64,000 nt of DNA from Leucobacter edaphi (GTDB lineage Bacteria; Actinomycetota; Actinomycetes; Actinomycetales; Microbacteriaceae): positions 124,001 to 188,000 of the forward strand of contig NZ_JAEHOI010000001.1 in the NCBI RefSeq assembly GCF_016522535.1, in the 5' to 3' direction. The stretch's first letter is position 1, and the number at the start of each line of letters is the position of its first letter. Made by a program: the position numbers and the translations under genes. A model generated the notes under the pieces. It saw only the letters and a list, made by a program, of their open reading frames with translations. It ran no database searches and was not told where the DNA came from. This document shows positions 16,947-25,675 of the stretch, in pieces.

Positions 16947-18512
16947 GTGACCGAGCTGACGGCCGCGGCGAAGCAGACCGCGCAGGCCTGGATCGACGAC
17001 AATCTGGAGCGCCTCACCGAGTGGCACACCCATATTTGGGAGCTTGCGGAGCCCGCGTGGCGGGAGTACCGCTCGCAGCAGTGGTACGTGGAGCTGCTGC
17101 GCTCCGAGGGGTTCGAGGTGGAGGACGGGTCGGCGGGGATGCCGACGGCGTTCAGCGCGGTGTGGTCGAACGGCGAGGGGCCGACGGTGCTCACCTACGC
17201 CGAGTACGACGCTGTGCCGGGCAACAGCCAGGCGGCGACGACGTCGGAGGCACCGCGCGAGGGGCTCACGCGCTTCGCGCCCGGGCACACGGATCCGCAC
17301 TCGGTGCTGGGGATTTCCACGCTCGCCGGTGTCCTGGCGACGAAGCGTGCGATGGAGGAGCACGGCATCGCGGGCACGATCAAGTACACGGGGGAGCCCG
17401 CGGAGAAGATGCACGGCTCGAAGGTGGTGCACGGCCTCCGCGGGTATTACGACGGTGTCGACGCGATCGTGTCGTTCCACCCGTTCTACATGCTGCCCCT
17501 GTGCAATACGGCGCGCTGGGACACGCAGTGCGGGGCGTACTACTCGAAGGTGTACTCCTTCGTCTGCGATCATCCGGAGACCTGGCAGATCTCGAGTGCT
17601 GACCCGAATTCCCCGATCCCTGCCTCGCACTCGGCCGCTCGCGCGCCCGGGGCGAATGTCGCGCTGATGCAGATGTATTCGGCGTCGCGGACGATGCTCG
17701 ACTCGATGCTGCCGGCGTCTGGCGGGTGGAGCTTCTCGGATGCGATCCTCTCGGACGGTCAGGCGACGGCGGATAACCTGCCGCAGCGGGTGGCCCGGCT
17801 GCAGTTCTCTTGGCGGACGCCGGATATCGAGATGGCGGAGCATATTTTGAAGGTGCTGGATCGCAATGCCGCCGCGGCGGCGTCGATGGCGCACTGCGAG
17901 GTCGAGGAGCGCTGGGTGGCGCGGAGCCGCCCAGGACGCACGAATCACGCGATGTCGACGGTCCTGTTCTCGAATCTCGAGGAGGTCGGGGCGCCGTCGT
18001 ACGGTCCGGAGGCGATCGCGGTGGCTCAGGAGGTGCAGCGTTCGCTCGGCATGGAGCCCGCGACGCGGCCGTTCCTCGCGGAGACGGAGCAGCTGATCTC
18101 GCCGCAGGAGGCGGAGCGCGGTCTGCGCGAGCACATGCCGGCGTGGCAGCGGAATTGGACGAGCGATGACTATGTGGAGATGTCGCACTACGCCCCGCTG
18201 GTGCGGTTCTACGTGTCGCGGCCGGCGCTGCAGCCGGTGGAGGGCGCCGGGCCGTATCCGTCGTGGGTGATGAACGCGCTGGGCGGGATTCCTGCGACGA
18301 TCGCGCCGACGATCGTGACGGCGGGGAAGACGATTGCGGGGACGTTCCTCGATCTGCTGACGAAGCCGGAGGTGCTCGCTGAGGCGAAGCGGGAGTTCGC
18401 GGAGCGGGTGGAGGCGGAGCCGATGCCGGCGCTGCTCCCGGCCGATTTCGAGGCGCCGATCGACCTGCCCTGGCCGGACTACTCGGGCGAGGGGGAGCAT
18501 CGCCACTGGTAG
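16947..18512 (+). CDS. M20-family amidohydrolase (AbgB-like)
   Basis: A 521-residue protein of the M20D amidohydrolase/aminobenzoyl-glutamate-utilisation group. The N-terminal part has WHTHIWELAEPAWREYRSQ, the equivalent of the IRRDFHxxPELxxxE start of the family; GEPAEKMHGSK supplies the catalytic Glu pair; ARSRPGRTNHAM belongs to the lid domain. The usual CGHN metal segment appears as a divergent PGHTDPHS. GTG start at 16947 follows an AAAGGA ribosome site. It likely cleaves an N-acyl or amide bond in the pathway of the upstream operon. It is converged upon by the aminotransferase gene across a shared terminator. Confidence 0.85.
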   Translation: MTELTAAAKQTAQAWIDDNLERLTEWHTHIWELAEPAWREYRSQQWYVELLRSEGFEVEDGSAGMPTAFSAVWSNGEGPTVLTYAEYDAVPGNSQAATTSEAPREGLTRFAPGHTDPHSVLGISTLAGVLATKRAMEEHGIAGTIKYTGEPAEKMHGSKVVHGLRGYYDGVDAIVSFHPFYMLPLCNTARWDTQCGAYYSKVYSFVCDHPETWQISSADPNSPIPASHSAARAPGANVALMQMYSASRTMLDSMLPASGGWSFSDAILSDGQATADNLPQRVARLQFSWRTPDIEMAEHILKVLDRNAAAAASMAHCEVEERWVARSRPGRTNHAMSTVLFSNLEEVGAPSYGPEAIAVAQEVQRSLGMEPATRPFLAETEQLISPQEAERGLREHMPAWQRNWTSDDYVEMSHYAPLVRFYVSRPALQPVEGAGPYPSWVMNALGGIPATIAPTIVTAGKTIAGTFLDLLTKPEVLAEAKREFAERVEAEPMPALLPADFEAPIDLPWPDYSGEGEHRHW

Positions 18513-18523
18513 TGCGGTGTGCG

Positions 18524-18569
18524 GCGGCTGCGGCCGGGAGCGGGATCGTCCGTTTCCGGCCGCAGCCGC
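18524..18569. terminator. Bidirectional terminator
   Basis: A perfect 14-bp stem GCGGCTGCGGCCGG (18524-18537) and its complement (18556-18569) lies between two convergent genes. Confidence 0.7.
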
Positions 18570-18606
18570 GTGCGCGCGTGCTCGCCCGCTCTGGGCGGCG
18601 CGCGAA

Positions 18607-19872
18607 CTACTCTGTGCCTGGTGCGTGCTCCGTGCCCGCGGTTGCCGCGATTGCGCGGCCGAGGCGTGCCACCCCCTCGCGAATGCGCTCCGGCGTTTCG
18701 CCGGAGAAACTCAGGCGGAGGCTTCGGGGCGCGTTTCCGTGCGCGAGGAAGCCCGAGCCGGGGACGAAGATGACTCCCTCATCGACGGCGCGCTCGAAGG
18801 CGGCGTCGGCGGAGTAGCCCTCGGGGAGTTCGATCCATACGAAGAACCCGCCCTCTGGTGTGGTCCAGGTGGTGCCGGCGGGCATCGCGTCCGGGAGCGC
18901 TTCGAGCATGGCGTGCGCCCGTTCGCGGTATCGGTCGACGGATGCCGCGAGGTCGCGCTCCCAGTCGCCGCGGAGGTATTCGAGGGCGAGGTGCTGGCTC
19001 AGGATGGAGGCGTGGATGATGGTCGCCTCGCACAGGAGCTGGAGGCGGTCCCGCACGTGTTTGGGGGCGAGCACCCAGCCGATGCGGATGCCGGGGGAGA
19101 AGATCTTGCTCAGGGAACCGAGGTAGATGACCTCGGGGTTGTTCGCGCGGATCGCGGGGACCGGCTCTCCGTCGAAGCGGACGAGGCCGTAGGGGTCGTC
19201 TTCGACGACCGTGATTCCGGCCGCGCGGCAGATCTCGGCAACGCTGGCGCGGCGCTCCGCGGTGAGCGTGCGGCCGCTCGGGTTGGTGAAGTTGGGGATC
19301 GTGTAGAGCAGCTTGACCGTGCGGCCCTCGGCGCGCGCCTCGGCGATCGCGCGCTCGAGCGACTCGGGAACGAGCCCGTCGTCGTCGCACTCGATGTGGC
19401 GCACCTCGGCCTCGAGACCCTGGAATGTGCCGATCGCCCCAACGTAGGTGGGGCTCTCGGCCAGAATGACGTCCCCCGGATTGCAGAACAGCGAGGTCAC
19501 CAGTTCGAGGCCGAGTTGGGAGCCCGCGGTGATCAGGATGTCGTGCGGGTCCGCTTCGATGCCCGCGCGGCGCATGATCGCGGCGAGCTGCTCGCGAAGC
19601 GGGTCGATGCCGGATCCGGCGCCGTACTGCAGCACCTCGAGGCCCTGCTCCTCGATGAGGCGTGCGGCTGTCGCGCCGAGCTGCTCGAGCGGGAGACCGG
19701 AGAGGTCCGGGTTTCCGCCGGCGAGGGAGATCATGTCGGGGCCCTTGGGGATGTCCCACACCGAGCGCACGGGCGAGGGGCGGAAGTGTCGTTCCCGGCT
19801 CGCGAATGCTGCGTGAGGGAGATCGCTGCTCGCGGCGGTTCCGTGCTGATGGTCTGGGGTGGTGCTGGTCAT
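18607..19872 (-). CDS. PLP-dependent aminotransferase (LysN/MocR-like fold I)
   Basis: A 421-residue fold-type I aminotransferase. It has the substrate-binding ISLAGGNPDLSGLP start, LQYGAGSGIDPLREQLA, ITAGSQLGLELVTSLFCNPGD, PNFTNPSGRTLTAERR, VVEDDPYGLVRFDGEP and the PLP lysine in YLGSLSKIFSPGIRIGWV. The C-terminus has the family Arg in SLRLSFSGETPERI. The pattern matches 2-aminoadipate/branched-chain/multi-substrate aminotransferases lacking a GntR-type HTH. It likely acts with the M20 peptidase encoded 37 bp upstream on the same strand, turning a released amino acid into a 2-oxoacid. Confidence 0.9.
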   Translation of the reverse strand: MTSTTPDHQHGTAASSDLPHAAFASRERHFRPSPVRSVWDIPKGPDMISLAGGNPDLSGLPLEQLGATAARLIEEQGLEVLQYGAGSGIDPLREQLAAIMRRAGIEADPHDILITAGSQLGLELVTSLFCNPGDVILAESPTYVGAIGTFQGLEAEVRHIECDDDGLVPESLERAIAEARAEGRTVKLLYTIPNFTNPSGRTLTAERRASVAEICRAAGITVVEDDPYGLVRFDGEPVPAIRANNPEVIYLGSLSKIFSPGIRIGWVLAPKHVRDRLQLLCEATIIHASILSQHLALEYLRGDWERDLAASVDRYRERAHAMLEALPDAMPAGTTWTTPEGGFFVWIELPEGYSADAAFERAVDEGVIFVPGSGFLAHGNAPRSLRLSFSGETPERIREGVARLGRAIAATAGTEHAPGTE

Positions 19873-19909
19873 TCTGCCTTCTCGCGGGTGGGGGGCTGTG
19901 GTCAGGGGA

Positions 19910-21229
19910 TTACTGGGACAGGAGGAACTCGCGCAGGATCAGCGAGCCGGTGCGCAGCGCATCGACAGGAACGCTCTCGTCGATGCCGTGGAAGGCTCCG
20001 GGGAAATCGAAGCCGGGAGGGAGCCGGAGCGGTACGAAGCCGTAGCAGGCGATGCCGAGGCGATCGAGCGACTTCGCATCGGTGGCTCCGCCCGTGAGGA
20101 AGGGAAGGAATTGTGCATCGGGCTGAACCGCTTGGACGGCCGCGCGCATGCTCGCGACGAGTGCCGTGTCGTAGGGGGCGACGACGCTCTGCCCCGTCTC
20201 CCAGGTCACTTCGATTCCGGGCCCGACGAGCTCGGCGAACACGCGTCGGAACTCCTCATCACGGCCAGGGGCGATCCGGCAATCGACCGTGGCGATTGCC
20301 TCGCCCGGCACCGTGTTGGTCTTGCTCCCCGCGTGGACCTGGGTGATGGCCGCGGTCGTTCGGAACGCGTTCGAGAACATGCCGGCGACGGGGCCGAGCG
20401 GGGCGAGTGCCTGCGCGAACCCGGATTCGTCGCGCGGATCCACGTGCACGCCGAGAACGCTCCCCAGCCCCGTGAGCACGGCGCTCGCCGTCGCGTCGAC
20501 CTCCTCGGGCCACTCGTGCTCGGAAATGCGTTGGAGGGCCGCTACGAGGCGCGCCGGAGCGCCCTCGAGGTTCGGCACCATGGAGCCGTGCCCCTCGGTG
20601 CCCGTGGCCCGGAGCGTGGCCCACGCGATGCCCTTCTCGGCGATTCCGATCGTGTAGGCGTCGCCCGTGGGCGTGGGGACGGAGAACCCGCCGACCTCGC
20701 CGATCGCCTCGTTCACCCCGCGGAACACTTCCGGGTGCTCGTCGACGAGGAAGCCCATGCCGTTGGCGCCCTCGACCTCCTCGTCGGCGACGAAGAGCAG
20801 CACGATGCCGCGTCTCGGGCGGTGCCCCTCCCTGAGTGTCTGACGGACTGCCGCGACGAGCATGCCGATCATGTCCTTCATATCGACTGCGCCGCGACCC
20901 CACACGCGGCCGTCGCGGATTTCTCCGGCGAACGGATCGACGCTCCACTTCACCGGATCTGCCGGCACCACGTCCGTGTGCGCGTGGATCGCGAGACGGG
21001 GAAGCTGCGGATCCTTACCGGGGATGCTCACCACTAGATTGCCTCGTCCGGGAACGCGCTCGAACCACTCGGAGGGGAGCTCGGAGAGCCAATCCCGGAT
21101 GAGCTCGGCGCACCGCGTCTCACCATCTCCGGTGCTCGCGGGATCCCCGGTGTTCGTGCTGTCGATCCGGATCAGCTCGGCGCAGAAACGCACCGCCTCC
21201 TCCTGCATGAGTGAGAGCATCTCGGCCAC
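19910..21229 (-). CDS. M20/M25/M40 metallopeptidase (ArgE/DapE/ACY1 group)
   Basis: A 439-residue di-zinc peptidase or deacylase. Metal motifs are LAIHAHTDVVPADP (His, Asp), WGRGAVDMKDMIGM (bridging Asp) and LLFVADEEVEGANG (catalytic Glu pair). The lid domain at about 185-300 contains AWATLRATGTEGHGSMV, and the final metal His falls near the end. The GTG start at 21229 is preceded by AAGGAGGT with ideal spacing. Members hydrolyse N-acyl-amino acids or dipeptides. Its place upstream of an aminotransferase suggests release of an amino acid that is then transaminated. Confidence 0.92.
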   Translation of the reverse strand: MAEMLSLMQEEAVRFCAELIRIDSTNTGDPASTGDGETRCAELIRDWLSELPSEWFERVPGRGNLVVSIPGKDPQLPRLAIHAHTDVVPADPVKWSVDPFAGEIRDGRVWGRGAVDMKDMIGMLVAAVRQTLREGHRPRRGIVLLFVADEEVEGANGMGFLVDEHPEVFRGVNEAIGEVGGFSVPTPTGDAYTIGIAEKGIAWATLRATGTEGHGSMVPNLEGAPARLVAALQRISEHEWPEEVDATASAVLTGLGSVLGVHVDPRDESGFAQALAPLGPVAGMFSNAFRTTAAITQVHAGSKTNTVPGEAIATVDCRIAPGRDEEFRRVFAELVGPGIEVTWETGQSVVAPYDTALVASMRAAVQAVQPDAQFLPFLTGGATDAKSLDRLGIACYGFVPLRLPPGFDFPGAFHGIDESVPVDALRTGSLILREFLLSQ

Positions 21230-21366
21230 GTGCGCACCTCCTTTTTCTCCTGATCGGACGCCGTACTTCGGGATTCCTTCTCACAGTAGCAACGGCGCGT
21301 ACTCGGCCCGAAAGATGAGATCGACGGATGGCGTGAATCTCACCCCTCGAGCCGCAAAGATCCCGT

Positions 21367-23334
21367 TCAGGAGCCGTGCCCGCAGTGGCACTCACCCCCG
21401 GCGCAGCAGGTTTCACCCTTTGCGGGTGAGCGGGGAGCGTCGAGCGACGGGTTGCGGTCGAAGAAACCGAACGGCTTGAGCGTGAAGGAGACCTTGTCCA
21501 CCGGCATCACCGGCCAGTCCTCGCTCCGGGTGATGTGGTGAATGCCGAAGACATACCAGAGCACCACATCTGTGTCGACGAGGCTCTCGTCGTCCGCGAT
21601 CCAGGCCGACATCCCGTTCCCGAGATCATCCGCTGATTGCGTTGGATAGTCGCCGGCCGGCCACAGCTCTGTGTCGTGCTGCCTCGTCACCCACAGCGTG
21701 TTCCCGATCACGGGGTTCCGCCTCAGGATCGGAGAATGCTCATCGAACATCGCGGGAAAGCTCCCCGTCGGGACGAGCTTGTATGCCGTTGGGGCGCCCC
21801 ACGAATTCAACCGGTTCGGATTCTGCACCTTCCAGGCGCGCTGCCGCTCCCAGTCGAAGCGACGGCCCGACTGCGCCTCCGATTCGATCACCGTGCCGCG
21901 GGTGAGGAGGTCGAGGCCGAACGGATTCGTGTCGCTGATCGGCGCAGGCATCGAGTCGGATTCGACGACCGTGTTCGCGGTGCCGTCGATATCGAGGTCG
22001 AGGCGGGCCACCAGGAAGTGCTGATGAAATGGTGCGTACGTGCGTTGATCCACGACCGTGCCCGTCGGAAAAGCTGCGACCGAATCATCCAGGGGCGTGG
22101 TCACCATGATCCCCGTCGCGCGGATCTCGCACTCGATGTTGCCGTCCGGATAGAACCGCCAGTAGACCAGGTATTCGTAGTTCGCGACCGTCGCGTGCAC
22201 CGACACCACGAAGCGCCGCATCCGCCGAACTTCGGTGCCCGCATCCGGGTCGACGTGCTTCCACAGCACAGCGTCGTCCTCCTCGTGCAGGCAGATCACG
22301 TTCTTCGTGACCCGCGGCTGCCCCGAGGTGTCCGGCAGCACGCCGTCGAGATAGGTGATCTCGCCCAGGCAATCGCATCCCAGCTCCAGCGAGGTACACA
22401 TATACCCGAGGCCCCACTCGCCAATATCGAATGCCGTGCGGCGGTAATGATCAAAGCTCGAGTCTCGATAGGGAACGATCATCTCCGCGAGCGACATGCG
22501 GTAGGCGATATCGCGCAACTCGCCGCGCTCGCCGCCTGACCGACCCTTGTCGCGGCACTTGACCTCGTAAATCACGGGACCCTCGCGATAGTTGAAGCCG
22601 AGGCGGAACTCCCAGTCCTGCCACCGGATCAAGGAACCGTCGAGCTCGAACGACACCCCTTCCGGCTGCACAATATCGAGCGGCTTCAGATCACTCCGCT
22701 CCGGCGTCTCCCGCAGCTCCGGCGTGTACTCGCCATCGACCTCGGGGAAACCCCGGTCGTGCGCCTCGTCGAGATCGAGCACCTCCATCGTGTTCACGTC
22801 GATGATGATCTTCAGTCCGCTCACCGGATGCGCGTACGGGTTCCCGCCCTTCGAAGCGCGCACCCAAATATCGACCCAGCCAAGCCGGCGATCGCGCCAC
22901 TGCTCAGGCATGACCGCGTGACCGTACGTCCACAGGTCGAACAGGACCAGATCGGGATCAACGCCGCGCGCCTCGAGCGCCACCCGCACCGCGGGATTGG
23001 CGCGAAGGGCGGCGTCGCAGTCGTGATACTCGTCCACCGTGAAATTCGGGGTGACACCCGGCCTATGCACCCACGTCTCGAGCTCGCCACCGGCCGCCGA
23101 CAGGTTCACGACGGCCTCGAACACCTCGTTCCTCGACTTGTTCCACAGCACCGAAAGGGAGCGCCGGACAATCGGATCGCCCTCGCTCCAGGCGAGCACC
23201 TCCTCTTTCGGGGGCTCCCGCAGGATCATAGATGCGTAACGCCAGCCGCCGTCAACGCCCCGCTCGCGCGCCAGCACCGCAGCGGTCGCGGAAATCTCCT
23301 CACCCGAAAGCGAATCGAGAGGATGGGATGACAT
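21367..23334 (-). CDS. Copper-containing primary-amine oxidase
   Basis: A 655-residue copper/topaquinone amine oxidase, converting a primary amine to an aldehyde with H2O2 and ammonia release. The TPQ motif is intact in TVANYEY with the precursor Tyr386. Copper ligands are the HQH pair at 437/439 and the His in GIHHITRSEDWPVMP. Domain order (N2, N3, large beta-sandwich) and length match the soluble bacterial enzymes. The start is set at the ATG at 23334, giving family length, not at the longer open frame to 23532. Unusually, the extreme C-terminus is Cys/His-rich (GETCCAGGECHCGHGS). No signal peptide is seen. Confidence 0.94.
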   Translation of the reverse strand: MSSHPLDSLSGEEISATAAVLARERGVDGGWRYASMILREPPKEEVLAWSEGDPIVRRSLSVLWNKSRNEVFEAVVNLSAAGGELETWVHRPGVTPNFTVDEYHDCDAALRANPAVRVALEARGVDPDLVLFDLWTYGHAVMPEQWRDRRLGWVDIWVRASKGGNPYAHPVSGLKIIIDVNTMEVLDLDEAHDRGFPEVDGEYTPELRETPERSDLKPLDIVQPEGVSFELDGSLIRWQDWEFRLGFNYREGPVIYEVKCRDKGRSGGERGELRDIAYRMSLAEMIVPYRDSSFDHYRRTAFDIGEWGLGYMCTSLELGCDCLGEITYLDGVLPDTSGQPRVTKNVICLHEEDDAVLWKHVDPDAGTEVRRMRRFVVSVHATVANYEYLVYWRFYPDGNIECEIRATGIMVTTPLDDSVAAFPTGTVVDQRTYAPFHQHFLVARLDLDIDGTANTVVESDSMPAPISDTNPFGLDLLTRGTVIESEAQSGRRFDWERQRAWKVQNPNRLNSWGAPTAYKLVPTGSFPAMFDEHSPILRRNPVIGNTLWVTRQHDTELWPAGDYPTQSADDLGNGMSAWIADDESLVDTDVVLWYVFGIHHITRSEDWPVMPVDKVSFTLKPFGFFDRNPSLDAPRSPAKGETCCAGGECHCGHGS

Positions 23335-23559
23335 AGTCGGCCTCCAATCGAAGCGGCCCGCGTCGCTGCGGACCGTTCGCTTTTCACCCTGCCACTTCTC
23401 ACCCCATCCGAAAAGGGGGAGATCGGAATCCACATCCGCTGAATTCCGCCGCAACCAGGTGCGACACGCCAGGGATACCGGCTCGCGGGGCCCCGATTTG
23501 CGCGGTGCGGGAGATTCATCGTAAGCTTTCATCTCGGTAGCAAGCGAGAAATCGCTTCG

Positions 23560-23632
23560 GCCCCATCGTTTAGCGGCCTAGGACACCGCCCTTTCACGGC
23601 GGCAGCACGGGTTCGAATCCCGTTGGGGTCAC
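23560..23632 (+). tRNA. tRNA-Glu (TTC)
   Basis: A complete cloverleaf: acceptor GGCCCCA/TGGGGTC (one G-U), anticodon stem CCGCC/GGCGG around loop CTTTCAC with anticodon TTC, T arm ACGGGTTCGAATCCCGT, discriminator A. No encoded CCA. It is first of a Glu-Asp-Phe run. Confidence 0.95.
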
Positions 23633-23680
23633 TAACACCGAAACACAATTGAATACACACTGTGTGCATCAACACACTAT

Positions 23681-23757
23681 GGCCCTGTGGCGCAGTTGGT
23701 TAGCGCGCCGCCCTGTCACGGCGGAGGTCGCGGGTTCAAGTCCCGTCAGGGTCGCCA
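23681..23757 (+). tRNA. tRNA-Asp (GTC)
   Basis: A complete cloverleaf: acceptor GGCCCTG/CAGGGTC, D arm with GCGCAGTTGGTTAGCGC, anticodon stem CCGCC/GGCGG around CTGTCAC with anticodon GTC, T arm CGCGGGTTCAAGTCCCG. Discriminator G, then an encoded CCA. Confidence 0.95.
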
Positions 23758-23766
23758 GATGAAGAG

Positions 23767-23785
23767 CCCTTCCTCGGAAGGGTTT
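23767..23785 (+). terminator. Terminator after tRNA-Asp
   Basis: CCCTTC (23767-23772) pairs with GAAGGG (23777-23782), loop CTCG, followed by TTTCTTC. Confidence 0.6.
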
Positions 23786-23820
23786 CTTCGTCTCCGGCGG
23801 TCGCCATTAGGTTGATCCCA

Positions 23821-23893
23821 GGCTCTGTAGCTCAGTTGGTAGAGCGTTCGACTGAAAATCGAAAGGTCACCGGATCGATGCCGGTCGGAGCCA
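23821..23893 (+). tRNA. tRNA-Phe (GAA), integration site of the island
   Basis: A complete cloverleaf: acceptor GGCTCTG/CGGAGCC, D arm GCTCAGTTGGTAGAGC, anticodon stem TTCGA/TCGAA around CTGAAAA with anticodon GAA, T arm ACCGGATCGATGCCGGT, discriminator A. The 3' 43 bases, from 23851 on, belong to the 74-bp repeat that recurs at 39929, so the element inserted in the anticodon-to-3' half and rebuilt an intact gene here. The copy at 39929-39971 is only the displaced 3' part. Confidence 0.96.
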
Positions 23894-23924
23894 CGTAGCG
23901 GAGTATTACACCGCTGCTGAACCC
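23851..23924 (+). repeat. attL, 74-bp direct repeat
   Basis: Identical base for base to 39929-40002. It begins in the tRNA-Phe anticodon loop, runs through the tRNA 3' end and 31 bases beyond, and ends where the downstream terminator stem begins. Flanking bases differ at both edges (G23850 versus A39928; T23925 versus C40003). Confidence 0.93.
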
Positions 23925-23953
23925 TCAAGAGGCTTCTACTCTTGGGGGTTCTT
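23922..23953 (+). terminator. Terminator after tRNA-Phe
   Basis: CCCTCAAGAG (23922-23931) pairs with CTCTTGGGGG (23939-23948, one G-T pair), loop GCTTCTA, then TTCTTTT. The counterpart beyond attR keeps the loop core but has a different stem. Confidence 0.8.
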
Positions 23954-24053
23954 TTATTTTTCCTGGTCAGGCGGTGGTTCTGCTTGGCTTTGTCATCACC
24001 CCGCGCCGTTCCCAGCGTCGTCCTGCGCGCAGTCGCAGGATCCATTTTCAGGG

Positions 24054-25346
24054 CTAGAGACCGAGCCCTCGGTGACCTTGGGCCAAATTTGGGCCATTGC
24101 GGCGGCCGGAGTTGCTGCCGAACGGATCGGCGAACGAGTCGTAGGGATTCGGGGTCGCTCGATTGCGGCGCGGTTTCTTCATCTCGTGAATCTTGCCTTT
24201 CTTCTTCCGGTTCGGCTCGTCCGGCTCGAAGAGCCCATCGAGTACCGACCCCGCTCGCCGCGCGACGCCCTCGCGTGCTCGTGAGTAGCGTTCGGTGACT
24301 TGCAGGCTGGAGTGTCCGAGCACCGCCTGAACGTCGGGTGCGGATGCTCCGGCGTCGAAGAGGATCGTGGCGAAGGTGTGCCGGAGGTCGTGCACGCGCA
24401 GGTCGGGGCGGCGCAGTGCGGTCTTGATCTTCTCCCACTCGACCGCGCGACGGAAGTTCCGCGCGGTGAGCCTGCTACCGTTCGGCCCGGCCCACAGCAG
24501 GTCGTCGGGCTCTTTGCCCTTGGCCGCTTCGAGAACGTGCGGGAGGAGCTGCTTCGTGATCGGCACCTCTCGTTCCTTGTGGCTCTTCGGGCTCTGCTCG
24601 ATCAGCTCACCGTTCTTGCCGGGTGAGAAGCTTCGGCTGACGCGGAGGATTCCCTGCCGCAAGTCGGCATCGCGCACCCGCATCGCGGTCGCCTCGCCTG
24701 CCCGCATCCCCGTGAATACGAGCGCCGCCGCGTAGCGACGGTACACACCCGGCTCGATGAGTTCGAGTATCTTCGTGATCTGTCGCACGGTGAGTGCCCG
24801 CGAAGTCGGCGATACGGAGGTGTCCTGGCTCGGGCGCTTCACCTCGCGTGCCGGGTTGTAATCGATGATCCTCGCCCGCCTCGCTCCGTCGAGCAGGCGG
24901 CTGAGCACCGCGAGCGAATCGACCTTGATCGACGGCGAACCCGCCCACGACACCATTGCCGATTCGATGAGCGGCGAGGTGATGTCTTCGAGCTTCTTAT
25001 CGCCGAGGGTCGGCTGCACCCGCTTGCGCCACGACACGTCATACCCGCGCGCTGTTCCGACGCGTACCGACGCGGCGACGGCAGGCCAGTAGCGCTCGTG
25101 CCACTGGGTGAGCGTCATTCCCGCGTTTGGGTTACAGCCAGCAATCTCTTTCGCCAGTTCCCGTTTCGCCTCGGTGAGCGTGAGGAACATGCGTGAGAGA
25201 TGCTGCTTGGTCCCCGCCAGATCGGTGACCGTCACCCGAATCTGATACCGGTTGCGATCCGCGCGCCACCGTATCCCCTCAGGCAGCGGTCGACCTGTCT
25301 TCGGGTCGATACGCCACGGGGAAGAGTTCGACGGTCGACCAGCCAT
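24054..25346 (-). CDS. int: Tyrosine-type site-specific integrase
   Basis: A 430-residue tyrosine recombinase that catalyses integration and excision of the island at tRNA-Phe. The N-terminal arm-binding part (about 20-70) precedes an SAM-like core-binding domain (77-165) and the catalytic domain (185-365), with Arg215 (TGMRAGE), a Lys in KSHKE, His319 and Arg322 (HDLRHT), His345 (GHSS) and nucleophile Tyr354 (ERYSR). All catalytic residues are present, so it should be active. A basic tail follows the catalytic domain. Its 3' end lies 130 bp from attL, the usual arrangement, and includes a pair of GGGCCA repeats that may be arm sites. Confidence 0.95.
   Translation of the reverse strand: MAGRPSNSSPWRIDPKTGRPLPEGIRWRADRNRYQIRVTVTDLAGTKQHLSRMFLTLTEAKRELAKEIAGCNPNAGMTLTQWHERYWPAVAASVRVGTARGYDVSWRKRVQPTLGDKKLEDITSPLIESAMVSWAGSPSIKVDSLAVLSRLLDGARRARIIDYNPAREVKRPSQDTSVSPTSRALTVRQITKILELIEPGVYRRYAAALVFTGMRAGEATAMRVRDADLRQGILRVSRSFSPGKNGELIEQSPKSHKEREVPITKQLLPHVLEAAKGKEPDDLLWAGPNGSRLTARNFRRAVEWEKIKTALRRPDLRVHDLRHTFATILFDAGASAPDVQAVLGHSSLQVTERYSRAREGVARRAGSVLDGLFEPDEPNRKKKGKIHEMKKPRRNRATPNPYDSFADPFGSNSGRRNGPNLAQGHRGLGL
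24080..24099 (+). promoter_or_regulatory. Candidate integrase arm-type sites, left end
   Basis: GGGCCAAAT (24080-24088) and GGGCCATTG (24091-24099) start 11 bp apart, about one helical turn. The same spaced pair occurs near attR at 39807-39826 in the same orientation. They lie 156 bp inside attL, within the integrase 3' coding end. Confidence 0.45.
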
Positions 25347-25543
25347 CAGCGTCTCGTTCCGCCGACTTCAAGAAACTCGTCGATCGTGTCCGCGCGCCAG
25401 AGCTTGTGCTTGCCCACCTCGGCATCCGGCGCAGGTATCAACCCCTCGCGGCGCAGCTTGTCGAAAGTCGGCAGCGGAACCCGGCATCGGGCGGCGGCCT
25501 CAGCGCGCGTGAGGTAGTCCATCTTGGTCGTCGCCTCGGTCAT
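25346..25543 (-). CDS. xis: Excisionase-like MerR-type HTH protein
   Basis: A 65-residue protein with one winged HTH of the excisionase/MerR type: YLTRAEAAARCRVPLPTFDKLRREGLIPAPDAEVGKHKLWRADTIDEFL. Such proteins bend DNA and bias the integrase toward excision. I chose the ATG at 25543, preceded by GAGAGGA, over a longer open frame starting at 25636 that has no family match. The stop touches the integrase start (shared base 25346), so the two are co-transcribed. It could instead be only a regulator of int. Confidence 0.85.
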   Translation of the reverse strand: MTEATTKMDYLTRAEAAARCRVPLPTFDKLRREGLIPAPDAEVGKHKLWRADTIDEFLEVGGTRR

Positions 25544-25675
25544 GCCCTTTCCTCTCATTGGGTGTGGGTGAACACTGGCATATCTAGCGTTTTTGCGAGT
25601 ACCTGATATTAGAACACAAACAACGTGTAACCGCAACTACATGAGATAACGCGTGTTTCCGATAGAATCGTGCGC

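Noticed and set aside
15501-18506. A 1001-codon minus-strand open frame
   Set aside because: Shadow of the dehydrogenase and M20 genes; Arg-rich, low complexity, no domains.
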